DNA of 64,000 nt from positions 186,001 to 250,000 of the forward strand of contig NZ_WNKF01000004.1 in the NCBI RefSeq assembly GCF_010119225.1, in the 5' to 3' direction. Both the position numbers and the translations under genes were made by a program. Source of the DNA: Cyclobacterium roseum (lineage in GTDB: Bacteria > Bacteroidota > Bacteroidia > Cytophagales > Cyclobacteriaceae). Below, in pieces: positions 9,758 through 18,524 of the stretch; the first letter of the stretch is position 1, and each line of letters begins with the position of its first letter. Below the pieces are notes generated by a model. The model had not been told where the DNA came from. It searched no databases and was given only the letters and a program-made list of their open reading frames with translations.

Positions 9758-10153
9758 TTAATTCGTAGAGTGAAGGCCAAATGCATTGCCCTCCGTATCC
9801 ATGCAGATGGAGCAGAATCCATGTTCTCCTATGCGAAATTTGGCTTGCAGCACCTTGCCCCCTGCCTCGGGAACTCTTTTTTCTTCTGTGGAGCAATCCT
9901 CACAGGTAAAATACACCAGGGTACCGCCAGCTCCAGGCTGCATATCGGATGATTTTACCAGGGCTCCGCTGGCGTTTGTCGTTCCCTCTACCCAGGGAAA
10001 GGCCACCATTTGCATGTCGCCAGCTTCCGTTCCTTCCGGCATCGGCAGTTCGGATAAGGTTTCACCCAGAACGGTAGCATAAAATTTTTTGGCTCGCTCC
10101 ATGTTTTCCACATAGATCTCAAACCAGTTTACGGGATTCGTATTTCTAGCCAT
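9758..10153 (-). CDS. VOC (glyoxalase/bleomycin-resistance fold) family protein
   Basis: A 131-residue vicinal-oxygen-chelate protein of the YP_-type 'MARNTNPVNWFEIYV' class. It starts with the first beta-alpha-beta module (FEIYVENMERAKKFYATVLG), includes ALVKSSDMQPGAGGTLVYF in the middle, and ends with the second module FRIGEHGFCSICMDTEGNAF. Members bind a divalent metal or have lost it; the substrate here is unknown. The start at 10153 matches the family better than the upstream Met at 10180. It is followed by the DUF4199 gene. Confidence 0.85.
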   Translation of the reverse strand: MARNTNPVNWFEIYVENMERAKKFYATVLGETLSELPMPEGTEAGDMQMVAFPWVEGTTNASGALVKSSDMQPGAGGTLVYFTCEDCSTEEKRVPEAGGKVLQAKFRIGEHGFCSICMDTEGNAFGLHSTN

Positions 10154-10224
10154 GGCTGTTATAATTTTAGTTTCAGGCAAAGTAAGGTATTGCAGGTAAA
10201 AAGTACTTGCCCTATGTCAAGAAA

Positions 10225-10866
10225 TCAATTACCCCTGGCAATTTCTTTACGAATCCGGCTTAGGGAGGTGTCGGTAATTCCCAAAAAAGAAGCGATGTAC
10301 TTAAGCGGAACCTGTTGAAGGAGTTCGGGCTGCTCCTGCTGCAGGCGTAGGTAGCGGTCTTTGGCCGTTTCGGTGATCATCCGCAGTGCCCGTAATTTAT
10401 ACATCAACAAGGCTTGTGACATCCATTCCCTGCCCCAGGAGGCAAATGCGGGAATTTGATTGAATAAATTATGAAAGCTGATAAGCGGAATTTTCCATAC
10501 CTGGCAATCGCTGAGGGTTTGGAAGTTTTCTTTGGTGGGTACGCCTAGAAAAAGGGAGGCAACCTCAATGGCAATTTGTCCCCGGCAGGTAAATCCAGTA
10601 GTAATATCTTTACCTGAAGGATTAGTAGCAAAAGAGCGAACCATTCCGGAGCCGATGCAATAATAGGCATTGGCATGCTGCCCCTCCTGCAAGAGCATCG
10701 TCCCCTTGGATAGCTGCTGGTATTCATGGGCCCGGGCAATTTGCTCCAGATCGCCCGGGGCCAATTCGGGATGCTGGTAAAAATCCTCCACTGAGCGTAC
10801 CGGGCTTAGTACCTCAGAATGGTAGGTTCCGGCCTTTTCTGAATGAAGTTCAGCACTTGTTCCCAT
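10225..10866 (-). CDS. Crp/Fnr family transcriptional regulator
   Basis: A 213-residue protein with an N-terminal cyclic-nucleotide-binding fold (GTMLLQEGQHANAYYCIGSG, residues about 55-75) and a short C-terminal helix-turn-helix (VPLKYIASFLGITDTSLSRI). The phosphate-binding cassette RAxS of true cAMP-binding Crp proteins is not evident, and there is no Cys cluster of FNR type, so the effector is unclear. This subclass is common in Bacteroidota. It sits two bases after the CNNM/CBS gene stop on the same strand. Targets are unknown; autoregulation or regulation of the adjacent VOC gene is only a guess. Confidence 0.85.
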   Translation of the reverse strand: MGTSAELHSEKAGTYHSEVLSPVRSVEDFYQHPELAPGDLEQIARAHEYQQLSKGTMLLQEGQHANAYYCIGSGMVRSFATNPSGKDITTGFTCRGQIAIEVASLFLGVPTKENFQTLSDCQVWKIPLISFHNLFNQIPAFASWGREWMSQALLMYKLRALRMITETAKDRYLRLQQEQPELLQQVPLKYIASFLGITDTSLSRIRKEIARGN

Positions 10867-10868
10867 TC

Positions 10869-11927
10869 CTAATCGATGTTTTCACCTGAAGGAAACAAAC
10901 CCATTTTCAGTGCCCGCTCCTTCCACTGATTTCTGGCAAGTTCCTGCATGTCCATGACACCATCCGTTTCATCTTGAATCTCCAATCCCAGAAGCGTTTC
11001 CAGGATATCCTCCATGGTCACAATCCCTGCCAGCCCCCCATACTGGTCGGTGACCATGGCCAGGTGGTCTCTGGTTTGCATCAGCATTTCCAATACCTCC
11101 GGAATCGGATCGCTTATATGTACCACCGGAATTTTTCTTTTCAAGTCTTTAAGTACGTAACCAAATTGGTCCTGAGCCAATTTTTCCAGCACATCATACT
11201 TCAGGATGTAGCCGGTGACCTGATCGATCGTATTATCATAAATGGGAATCCGGGAAAATTTTTTAATATTAGGATGAAGCAAAAATTCTTTCAAGCTCAT
11301 GTTTTCTTCCAGCGCTACCGTTACTGTCCTTGGTGTCATCACATGATCCACCAAAATGGATTGGAATCGGATCAGGTTGTAGATGATTTTGGACTCATTT
11401 TCTTCAAGTACTCCATCCCGGGTGGCCATGTTGGTCAAGGCGGTCACTTCTTCACGGGTGGTTTTGTGGGAACCTTCATTCTTAAAAAACCGGGTCAACC
11501 ACTCCGAAACCTTTACCAGTGGGTAAACAGACAAAATCATAAAATTCAGGACTTTACCCATTACAGGAGCCAGTTGTTTCCAGTAGGTAGCCCCCAATGA
11601 TTTAGGGAAAATTTCGGAAAACACCAGGATTGCCAGTGTTAATACAGCGGAAATAATTCCAAAGTATGCTTCCCCAAATATTTTAGTTGCCTGAGCCCCT
11701 ACGCCAGCAGCTCCGACTGTGTGTGCGATGGTGTTGTAACTCAAAATGGCTGAAAGCGGCCGATCTACATTTGATTTTAATTTCTCCAATTCCTTGCCAT
11801 ACCGCTTACCGGACTGTTTCAGGGATTCGATGTAGGTGGGCGTAATACTCAAAAGGGCCGCTTCCAGGGCAGAACACACAAATGATACGCCGATGGCCAG
11901 AAATAAATAAATAAATAATAGTAACAT
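10869..11927 (-). CDS. CNNM/CorC-type membrane protein with CBS pair
   Basis: A 352-residue protein with an N-terminal CNNM (DUF21) transmembrane domain (residues 1-170; motif SALEAALLSITP, then ILVFSEIFPKSLGATY) and a cytosolic CBS pair (about 195-325; VMTPRTVTVALEENMS and QYGGLAGIVTMEDILETLLG). Relatives transport or regulate Mg2+/Co2+ homeostasis. The C-terminal CorC_HlyC domain found in longer members is absent; the protein stops shortly after the second CBS motif, a common short form. It is probably co-transcribed with the downstream Crp-type regulator (2-base gap). Confidence 0.88.
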   Translation of the reverse strand: MLLLFIYLFLAIGVSFVCSALEAALLSITPTYIESLKQSGKRYGKELEKLKSNVDRPLSAILSYNTIAHTVGAAGVGAQATKIFGEAYFGIISAVLTLAILVFSEIFPKSLGATYWKQLAPVMGKVLNFMILSVYPLVKVSEWLTRFFKNEGSHKTTREEVTALTNMATRDGVLEENESKIIYNLIRFQSILVDHVMTPRTVTVALEENMSLKEFLLHPNIKKFSRIPIYDNTIDQVTGYILKYDVLEKLAQDQFGYVLKDLKRKIPVVHISDPIPEVLEMLMQTRDHLAMVTDQYGGLAGIVTMEDILETLLGLEIQDETDGVMDMQELARNQWKERALKMGLFPSGENID

Positions 11928-12014
11928 TTATATAAGTTGGTTCTTGTTGATTGTTAAAGCCCACTGAACCGGCAAAACCGGATGCCAGCAATGGAGAGGG
12001 TAAAGGTACCGAAT

Positions 12015-13037
12015 TTACCAATAGACATACACCTTTCCCGTGCTTTCCCCCGATTCAAGCAACTGATGAGCTGCTGCAATATCTTTTGCCGGAAAAGTAG
12101 CTCCTACCTGCGGACGAATTTTCTTTTTTTCCCATAAGGAAACCAGCGCATGTAAACAGTGCCCAATGACATCTACCTGATGATCGGCTACTCGTAGCAT
12201 GTTGACACCGATGAGACCTTGTGCTTTCATCATCATAAATAGGGGGCTTACAAAACCGGTTTTCATTAAAAAGGCAATGTCGTTTAGCAAATGACTTTTT
12301 TGGCCACTTCTAGCCGAACCCCCAAAACAAAATATGCGGCCGCCATGAGCCAGAAGCTTCAGGTCTCTTTTAAAGCTTTTTCCCGCTACCGTATTGAAAA
12401 TGAGGTTCATCTTACGCTTACCAAATTCTTTTTCGATTGCTTCCGTATAATTCACTTCCCGATAGTTAATAGGAAAATCTACTCCCATTTTTCTCAGATA
12501 GTCCACTTTACGCGAAGAACTGCACAATCCCACCACTTTAACGCCCTGGAGCTGGCATAGTTGGGTAAGTGCCGTTCCAACACCTCCTGCACAGGCATGA
12601 ACCAGCGCAATTTCTCCTTGATGCAAGCGACTCAGGTAATCGGTCATATAATACGCCGTACTGTACTGGGTTGCCAGGGCACAGGCTTCGCCTCCTGGCA
12701 TTTCCTCCGGAATCTGAGCAAGCGCCCGATAATCCGCTAGCGCAAAATTAGCATAGCCGCCAAAACGGGTAAAGGCAACCACCCGTTTACCCTTAATTTC
12801 TTCCGGCACACGGGAACCCGTATCCACTACCTGGCCCACTACTTCGTATCCCGGCACAAAGGGAATTTTGGGAGCCTCCTTATAAAGACCGTTTCGCGCC
12901 ATCACATCTGCATAATTCAGGCCAAAACCTTCCACTTTCACTACTACCTGAAATTCCTGGGGTTTGAGTTCCGGACCGTCCTGAAGGCGGAAAGCCTCTC
13001 CGGCCGCTCCGTATTGAATAATGGCTAGCTGTTGCAT
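12015..13037 (-). CDS. Zinc-independent quinone-oxidoreductase-like MDR protein
   Basis: A 340-residue medium-chain dehydrogenase/reductase close to the VAT-1/quinone oxidoreductase group. The GroES-like half includes GLNYADVMARNGLYKEAPKIPF and the Rossmann half includes ALVHACAGGVGTALTQLCQL. No structural-zinc Cys cluster is seen, as expected for NADPH:quinone reductases. Starting at 13037 (MQQLAIIQYG) puts the first strand at the N-terminus; the longer frame from 13064 adds only a hydrophobic poly-Phe stretch. The gene is monocistronic and divergent from the gene at 13242. The substrate is unknown. Confidence 0.87.
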   Translation of the reverse strand: MQQLAIIQYGAAGEAFRLQDGPELKPQEFQVVVKVEGFGLNYADVMARNGLYKEAPKIPFVPGYEVVGQVVDTGSRVPEEIKGKRVVAFTRFGGYANFALADYRALAQIPEEMPGGEACALATQYSTAYYMTDYLSRLHQGEIALVHACAGGVGTALTQLCQLQGVKVVGLCSSSRKVDYLRKMGVDFPINYREVNYTEAIEKEFGKRKMNLIFNTVAGKSFKRDLKLLAHGGRIFCFGGSARSGQKSHLLNDIAFLMKTGFVSPLFMMMKAQGLIGVNMLRVADHQVDVIGHCLHALVSLWEKKKIRPQVGATFPAKDIAAAHQLLESGESTGKVYVYW

Positions 13038-13241
13038 AAAAAAAAAGAGTAAAATCAACCTCAATATAGCGTATTTTTAAACAAGAGTAAATAGTAAGCG
13101 TGGCTAGCTACGAAATGGCAGCTACCAAACCTCCCGGATTGGTTCTTTTAGGTTACAATCTTCTCGATCAGAAATAGCAATTTAAGGTGTACCATTCGGC
13201 AATATTCCGTATTTTTAGAAAACTCTTAAACCACTGATACC

Positions 13242-14459
13242 ATGCATCGATTTAACCGCAGAAAATTTCTAAGCCTTACCGGAATGGCAGGCACAAGCTT
13301 GTTTTTGCCTGGGAAAAGTATTGCCAACCCTGCTCTTGCCATGGAATCCGATGAAATCGGCCTTTCCAAATGGGAATTGGAGACCCCTTCTTTATGTTTG
13401 GAGTTGGAGGTCATGGAATCCAACTTAAAAAAAGTCCACCAAAAGCTTCAGGGCACGGGGATCGGGGTGCGGCCGCATATCAAGACCCACAAAACCCCCG
13501 CTCTTGCCCGTATGCAAATGGAAGCGGGGGCTGTGGGAGTTTGTGCAGCGAAGTTGTCAGAATCGGAAGCCATGTTGGAAAACGGTATCTCGGATGTATT
13601 GATGACAGGAGTAAACGTGAGCCCAGGTAAAATTAAAAAAGCCATGCAATTGAGGAAAAAGCACTCCGGATTTATACAGGCGGTGGACAATCCTCAAAAT
13701 GCTGCTGACCTCCAGGAGGCCGCCCGGGCAGCAGGCATTATCGCCGAAGTGGTCGTGGATCTGGACGTGATCAACCGGTCGGGGGTACCCACCGGCAAAC
13801 CTGCTCTGGCCCTGGCTCAGCAGGTAGATCGTTCGCCCAACCTCCGTTTTATGGGAATCCTGGCATATGATGGTGGTGCCCAGCATGTCAAAGGGTTTGC
13901 GCCCCGAAAAGCCCGGACAGACCGCACCTTTGAGCCGGTGGTGGAAACCTACGAGAGCCTGGTGAAATCAGGCCTTAATGTGGAGATTTTCAGCGGTGCT
14001 GGCACAGGTACATACAACATGATGGGGGATGTACCGGGATTTACGGACGTGCAGGTAGGCAGTTATCTATTTATGGATGCCCAGTATATGGCGATTGGAA
14101 GTGACCAAAATGATAAGTTATACGATGATTTTGACCCCTCGCTGACGGTCATGACCACTGTCATCAATACCAATCACCCCCATCGCTTAGTCACCGATTC
14201 GGGTGCCAAAGCCTTCACCATCAATAAACCCAGCGGGATCGTGATCGGAGAGCTGGATTTTACCTACAATGCCGGTTCTGATGAATACGGTACCGTTACG
14301 TATTCCCAGGCCAACCGGGAATATCGCGTGGGGGATAGACTAGAGGTGATTGTCCCTCATTGCGACCCGGTCGTCAATCTGTATGATCGGATTTACGGAA
14401 TTCGCAGAGGGAAAGTGGAGGTCATCCTACCGGTATTGGCCAGAGGAATGTCCCGGTAG
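13242..14459 (+). CDS. DSD1/D-threonine-aldolase-like PLP enzyme with export signal
   Basis: A 405-residue fold-type III PLP enzyme. After a twin-Arg-like leader (FNRRKFLSLTGMAGTSLFL) comes the alanine-racemase N-terminal barrel, with the PLP-binding lysine in RPHIKTHKTP at about residue 80, and a C-terminal domain with the metal-binding PHCDPVVNLYD motif used by D-threonine aldolase and D-serine dehydratase. These enzymes cleave or deaminate beta-hydroxy-D-amino acids. A Tat-exported version, suggesting periplasmic action, is found in Bacteroidota. A terminator follows at 14521. The exact substrate is not determinable from sequence. Confidence 0.87.
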   Translation: MHRFNRRKFLSLTGMAGTSLFLPGKSIANPALAMESDEIGLSKWELETPSLCLELEVMESNLKKVHQKLQGTGIGVRPHIKTHKTPALARMQMEAGAVGVCAAKLSESEAMLENGISDVLMTGVNVSPGKIKKAMQLRKKHSGFIQAVDNPQNAADLQEAARAAGIIAEVVVDLDVINRSGVPTGKPALALAQQVDRSPNLRFMGILAYDGGAQHVKGFAPRKARTDRTFEPVVETYESLVKSGLNVEIFSGAGTGTYNMMGDVPGFTDVQVGSYLFMDAQYMAIGSDQNDKLYDDFDPSLTVMTTVINTNHPHRLVTDSGAKAFTINKPSGIVIGELDFTYNAGSDEYGTVTYSQANREYRVGDRLEVIVPHCDPVVNLYDRIYGIRRGKVEVILPVLARGMSR

Positions 14460-14520
14460 CGGCTGCGCTTCCTATTTTTCCGATCGTTTCTTATTTTGAA
14501 ATAATAGCCCTTTCGTTTTA

Positions 14521-14552
14521 GCCTACCAGAGACTCTGGTCAGGCGGTTTTTT
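14521..14552 (+). terminator. Rho-independent terminator of the D-threonine-aldolase-like gene
   Basis: The stem GCCTACCAGA / TCTGGTcAGGC (14521-14530 with 14534-14544, one bulged C) has a 3-base loop and is followed by GG and six T residues. It overlaps the last bases of the convergent antiporter gene, so it serves the plus-strand gene ending at 14459. Confidence 0.75.
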
Positions 14553-15732
14553 GTTTCACTTCTTCGTCTTTGGGCTTAGAGGCGGTCCACATACCCAGCA
14601 TCATGGCCAGAGACGTAAGAATGATCACCTGAATGATCAGGGAATCATTGGCAACGCTCAGACCAAGACTTGCCGGTATACTCAGGTAGAGCAAAATGGT
14701 TACCAGCCCCCTGGGAGCGATAAAAACCAGCGGAAGCAGGTTTATCTTAAACAAGCGCAATACCACTGCGCGAATTAAGAACAAGGCCACCGTGATGGAT
14801 ACGGACCAGATCAGGGTTTCGGTATTGATTAATTCCCTGGTATTAATCAGAAAGCCAAATACAAGAAAAAACAAGGTCCGTATCAGAAAGGTAAGTTCCA
14901 GAGTGAGCTCCTTGAATTTCTTAATTTCCTTTTTAAAACTTTTGGTATGCAGGTTTTTTATCACTGACTGGTGCCGGAGTTGGTCCAGATTGCCAATAAA
15001 CAAGCCAAATAACAAGATAAAGATCAGCGCTGGTAGGTGGTAGAGTTCGGAAATGGCAAAAATCAAGACAATTACCAGAATAATTGGGGCAAATTTGACA
15101 GGGTGTTTGATCTTGCTGAGTAGAAAAGCCAGGATAATGCTGGCGAAGAAGGTAATGATCAGGATCATTACGATTTCACCCAGAAAGAATCCAACGGAAG
15201 CAGCGCCAATCTTTTCATTTTCTAACAGAAAATTAAAAAAAATAACTCCAAAAATATCAGAAAGGCTGCTTTCATAGGTAACGAATTCCTTGTTTTTTGC
15301 CAACAGGTTACTGACGGAAGGGATGGCAATGGCACTGCTGATAATTCCAAAAGGAATGGCATTGAGCAGGGCCGTTTTGAAGTTGACATCGGCAAATTGT
15401 ACGAAGGCAAATGCCAAAAGAAAGCTAAAGACCAATACCGGAATAATGGCAATAAGCACCGTACGACCTACAAAAGAGACCTTGGACTGGTCGAAATCCA
15501 GTTCCAGGGCTCCTTCCAAAACGATTAGTATTAGGCCCAGGGTCCCTAAAAAGGGCAAGACAGTAGAAAGGTCTGGAATCTCGAGCCAAAAGATCTCGGC
15601 TAGCTGATTTACTGCCCATCCCAGCGCAAATAGCAAAATAACCGGCGGTATTTTTGTTTTTGACGAGGTAATGTCAAAAAAATAGGCCGAAAGCATTAAC
15701 ACACACAAGGCAATAATAATGGGTAGGGTCAT
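14539..15732 (-). CDS. Na+/H+ antiporter family membrane protein (CPA-type)
   Basis: A 397-residue polytopic protein of the cation:proton antiporter (NhaP/CPA) fold. About 12 hydrophobic segments can be traced, with LGLILIVLEGALELDFDQSK matching the TM4 region and NAIPFGIISSAIAIPSVSNL and YESSLSDIFGVIFFNFLL matching the discontinuous core helices; the Ser-Asp before IFGVIFF corresponds to the ion-binding Asp region. There is no RCK/TrkA regulatory domain. The gene is monocistronic; TACTTTTG, a good -7 element, lies about 45 bases before the ATG. Confidence 0.87.
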   Translation of the reverse strand: MTLPIIIALCVLMLSAYFFDITSSKTKIPPVILLFALGWAVNQLAEIFWLEIPDLSTVLPFLGTLGLILIVLEGALELDFDQSKVSFVGRTVLIAIIPVLVFSFLLAFAFVQFADVNFKTALLNAIPFGIISSAIAIPSVSNLLAKNKEFVTYESSLSDIFGVIFFNFLLENEKIGAASVGFFLGEIVMILIITFFASIILAFLLSKIKHPVKFAPIILVIVLIFAISELYHLPALIFILLFGLFIGNLDQLRHQSVIKNLHTKSFKKEIKKFKELTLELTFLIRTLFFLVFGFLINTRELINTETLIWSVSITVALFLIRAVVLRLFKINLLPLVFIAPRGLVTILLYLSIPASLGLSVANDSLIIQVIILTSLAMMLGMWTASKPKDEEVKQKTA

Positions 15733-15905
15733 GGATCCTTAATTTGATTCAATAAAGCGGTTGTATTGTTAAACTCACAAAAGTACGGAAAGATTTCCGG
15801 CCTTGTATTTCTAAAAATACGATAAACTATGCCAAACAAAAAACCGGGCTTTTTCCCATGGTAGATTTTTGGTTACTTTGGAGTACGATAAACTCCCTGT
15901 TTCCC

Positions 15906-18206
15906 ATGAAACGTTTCCTAGGCCTTTGCCTGATTGGCTATTTTCTGAGCATGCCCTTCCTGGTGCCTGCCCAGGACCTGCTGCCGCGAGGCAGCCATCC
16001 ACCGGCCCTCACTTTTGATCATTTTCCCAGTCGGCAATTTGCCTTTGTTTGGCGAAATTGGAACCTGATAGGGATCGAAAAAATGGCCTCCATGCTAGCA
16101 TGCGAGCCCTGGCAGGTTCGGGACCTGGCCCAGGCTATGGGATTGGAGGAGGCCAGTCCGCTGTTTCCTGATTACCCGAAACAACTCTACATTACGCTGC
16201 TTCGCCGGAATTGGCATTTGCTGCCTTATGATCAGCTAATGGAGCTGACCGGGATGTCTGAAAAAGAAATGGAGTTTGCCCTGAAGGAAGATGATTTCCT
16301 TTTTCATAAATTCGGAAGGCTAAAGCCCCGGGTGGAGCGACTGAGTTATTCCATGCCTTCAGCTTCCGAATGGGGAAAAGCGGCGGCCATTTATGCCATT
16401 GTGGATGCCCACCTTACCGAGCCCCTTCCCGAAGATCCCCGCTTTTCTTTTATCGATCAGCTGGCCAAAATGGACAATAGCGATGCACCGGAAAACAAAA
16501 TAAATCCTGAAACGAAAGGTCTGAGATTCATTTATTCCTATTTCGGCGTATTTGGTGATCCCCTACTGGACCCGGAAAGCGACCCTTTTCCGGATGGCCT
16601 GCTGCAAAAGCTGGCAGAAAGAGGCGTTAACGGAGTCTGGATGCACGTGGTCTTAAATCAACTGGCACCTAAAGGAAAGCTTTTTCCGGAATTTGGGGAT
16701 CAGTCCGCTACCCGTCTGAAGAATCTTCGGAGGATTGCCGAGCGTGCCCAAGAATATGGTATTTCCATTTATCTCTATATCAACGAGCCGAGGGCCATGC
16801 CTCCCCGGTTTTTTGCCTCCCGGCCAGAAATGGCGGGGATAAGCAAACAGGGACTGACCACCCTTTGTACCAGCAACGAACAAGTGCGGGATTGGATCAG
16901 TCATTCTTTAACCCATGTGTTTGAGCAGGTTCCAGAATTAGGAGGTGTATTTACCATCACTGCCTCGGAGAACCTCACCAATTGCGCCTCACATGGGGGA
17001 AGGGCTACCTGTCCGCGCTGTAGCAAGCGGCCCTATGCTGACATCATTGCGGAGGTAAACCAGACCATCGCCGAAGGTGTGCATCGCGCCAAACCGGAGG
17101 CCCGTGTCATAGCTTGGGACTGGGGCTGGCATGGCCATGGACCTGCTCTGGATGTGATTGAAAAACTACCGGCGGAAGTGGCCCTTATGTCTGTCAGCGA
17201 ATGGGGGCTTCCCATCGATAGAGGTGGCATTTCTACGCAGGTTTCGGAATATTCCATTTCTGCTGTAGGACCCGGGCCCCGGGCGAGCAGCCATTGGGCG
17301 GCAGCAAAAAAGCGAGGGCTAGAAACGGTGGCCAAAGTGCAGTTTAACAATACCTGGGAATTGTCTGCCTTGCCCTGGTTGCCGGTCATGGACCTGGTGG
17401 CCAGACATGCCGCTAATCTGACCCGTACCAGGTTGGATGGGTATATGTTGAGTTGGACGCTGGGTTCTTATCCCTCGCCGAATCTGGAAATCGCCCATAA
17501 ATTTTCATTAAATGCCCATGCCACGGTAGAGCAGGTTTTGGACGAACTGGCCTGGGAAAGGTATGGCCGGCAGGCGGTTCCCCTTATCCGGCAGGCCTGG
17601 ACGGCATTTAGCGAAGCCTTTCAGGAATTCCCTTATCACCAACAAGTGGCCTATTTAGCCCCCCAGCAATATGGTCCCTCCAATTTATTGTACCTGAAAC
17701 CCACCGGGTATGCTGCCAGTATGGTGGGTTTTCCCTACGATGACCTGTCGGGCTGGTCCGGACCATATCCGGAGGAGGTATTGGTGCGTCAGTTTGAAAA
17801 AGTGGCTTTGGGATGGAAAAAGGGCCTGAATCTATTTCAACAAGCCCTGCATATACCTGGAGTCGGAACGCAGCACGCCCAGATTGCCGAGGATTTGATC
17901 CTTGCCAAGGCGGCCTACCTGCATTTTCTGTCGGTGGCCCAACAAGGCCGTTTCATCCTTCTCAGAGAGCAGTGGCTCCAAAATCCCGACCCTTTTGTGT
18001 ACAGACAACTCCGAACCTTATTGGAGATGGAAATCCACAGTGCCGTACAACTGTATGCCCTGGCCCGGGCGGATTCCAGAATTGGTTTTGAGGCATCCAA
18101 TCAATACTACTACCTGCCCCAGGACCTGTTGGAAAAAATTATTAACTGCGAACACCTGCTAGGAGAACTGGCCCAACAGGCGAAAGAAAAGTTGGGTGAG
18201 TTTTGA
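15906..18206 (+). CDS. Uncharacterised secreted protein with glycosidase-like TIM barrel
   Basis: A 766-residue secreted protein; I chose the Met at 15906 because it directly precedes a signal peptide (MKRFLGLCLIGYFL..., cleavage near VPAQ). Residues 30-130 form a helical region with RRNWHLLPYDQLMELTGM. The middle (about 180-520) looks like a (beta/alpha)8 barrel: GVNGVWMHVVLNQLAP, GISIYLYINEPRAMP, then GGVFTITASENLTNC followed by a Cys pair CPRCSKRPYA, and ARVIAWDWGWHGH. This resembles hexosaminidase-type (GH20-like) barrels, but I cannot assign a family or catalytic residues with confidence. It is monocistronic and probably degrades glycans. Confidence 0.6.
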   Translation: MKRFLGLCLIGYFLSMPFLVPAQDLLPRGSHPPALTFDHFPSRQFAFVWRNWNLIGIEKMASMLACEPWQVRDLAQAMGLEEASPLFPDYPKQLYITLLRRNWHLLPYDQLMELTGMSEKEMEFALKEDDFLFHKFGRLKPRVERLSYSMPSASEWGKAAAIYAIVDAHLTEPLPEDPRFSFIDQLAKMDNSDAPENKINPETKGLRFIYSYFGVFGDPLLDPESDPFPDGLLQKLAERGVNGVWMHVVLNQLAPKGKLFPEFGDQSATRLKNLRRIAERAQEYGISIYLYINEPRAMPPRFFASRPEMAGISKQGLTTLCTSNEQVRDWISHSLTHVFEQVPELGGVFTITASENLTNCASHGGRATCPRCSKRPYADIIAEVNQTIAEGVHRAKPEARVIAWDWGWHGHGPALDVIEKLPAEVALMSVSEWGLPIDRGGISTQVSEYSISAVGPGPRASSHWAAAKKRGLETVAKVQFNNTWELSALPWLPVMDLVARHAANLTRTRLDGYMLSWTLGSYPSPNLEIAHKFSLNAHATVEQVLDELAWERYGRQAVPLIRQAWTAFSEAFQEFPYHQQVAYLAPQQYGPSNLLYLKPTGYAASMVGFPYDDLSGWSGPYPEEVLVRQFEKVALGWKKGLNLFQQALHIPGVGTQHAQIAEDLILAKAAYLHFLSVAQQGRFILLREQWLQNPDPFVYRQLRTLLEMEIHSAVQLYALARADSRIGFEASNQYYYLPQDLLEKIINCEHLLGELAQQAKEKLGEF

Positions 18207-18320
18207 GGCAGTAGGAGCCATATGTGAGCTGCTTCTCAAAACGATGTTTAGCCTATCGGCTGAATGGTGGTGATAGGTTTTTGCAAATGATACCGGTCAT
18301 CCTGAATGGAATAAGATAAA

Positions 18321-18473
18321 TCAATATTGATTCAAATAATCGTGGTATTGTTTTTCATCTTCAAAATGGAGCCATTTCACAAATCTGAAATCAGATCGTT
18401 TGTTGGTCCCGGATGACTTTTGTACCAATTCTAAGATATCATTGACTTGGGAATTGAGGTTAATAAAGGACAT
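18321..18473 (-). CDS. Small open reading frame, possible gene fragment
   Basis: A 50-codon frame starting ATG at 18473 and ending TGA at 18321. Its composition is protein-like (LELVQKSSGTNKRSDFRFV, then WLHFEDEKQYHDYL), rich in charged and aromatic residues rather than random-looking. It begins one base after a minus-strand terminator, so it would need its own promoter, and none is obvious. It may be the remnant C-terminus of a lost gene. No family is recognised. Confidence 0.3.
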   Translation of the reverse strand: MSFINLNSQVNDILELVQKSSGTNKRSDFRFVKWLHFEDEKQYHDYLNQY

Positions 18474-18507
18474 AAAAAAGCCCGTCGAAATGACAGGCTT
18501 TTCATTT
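18474..18507 (-). terminator. Terminator of the GMC / small-subunit operon
   Basis: Read on the minus strand, AAAAGCCTGTC pairs with GACGGGCTTTT (one G-U pair) around a 5-base loop and runs into a T-rich tail. It lies 18 bases beyond the stop codon of the small-subunit gene. Confidence 0.75.
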
Positions 18508-18524
18508 TATATAAACAGCTTGGC

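Larger units (their letters stand above)
18207..18524. other. Intergenic stretch with a small ORF and terminator
   Basis: Between two convergent genes. It holds a terminator for the minus-strand operon (18474-18507) and a 50-codon minus-strand open frame (18321-18473), both listed separately. Otherwise nothing is recognised. Confidence 0.5.
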
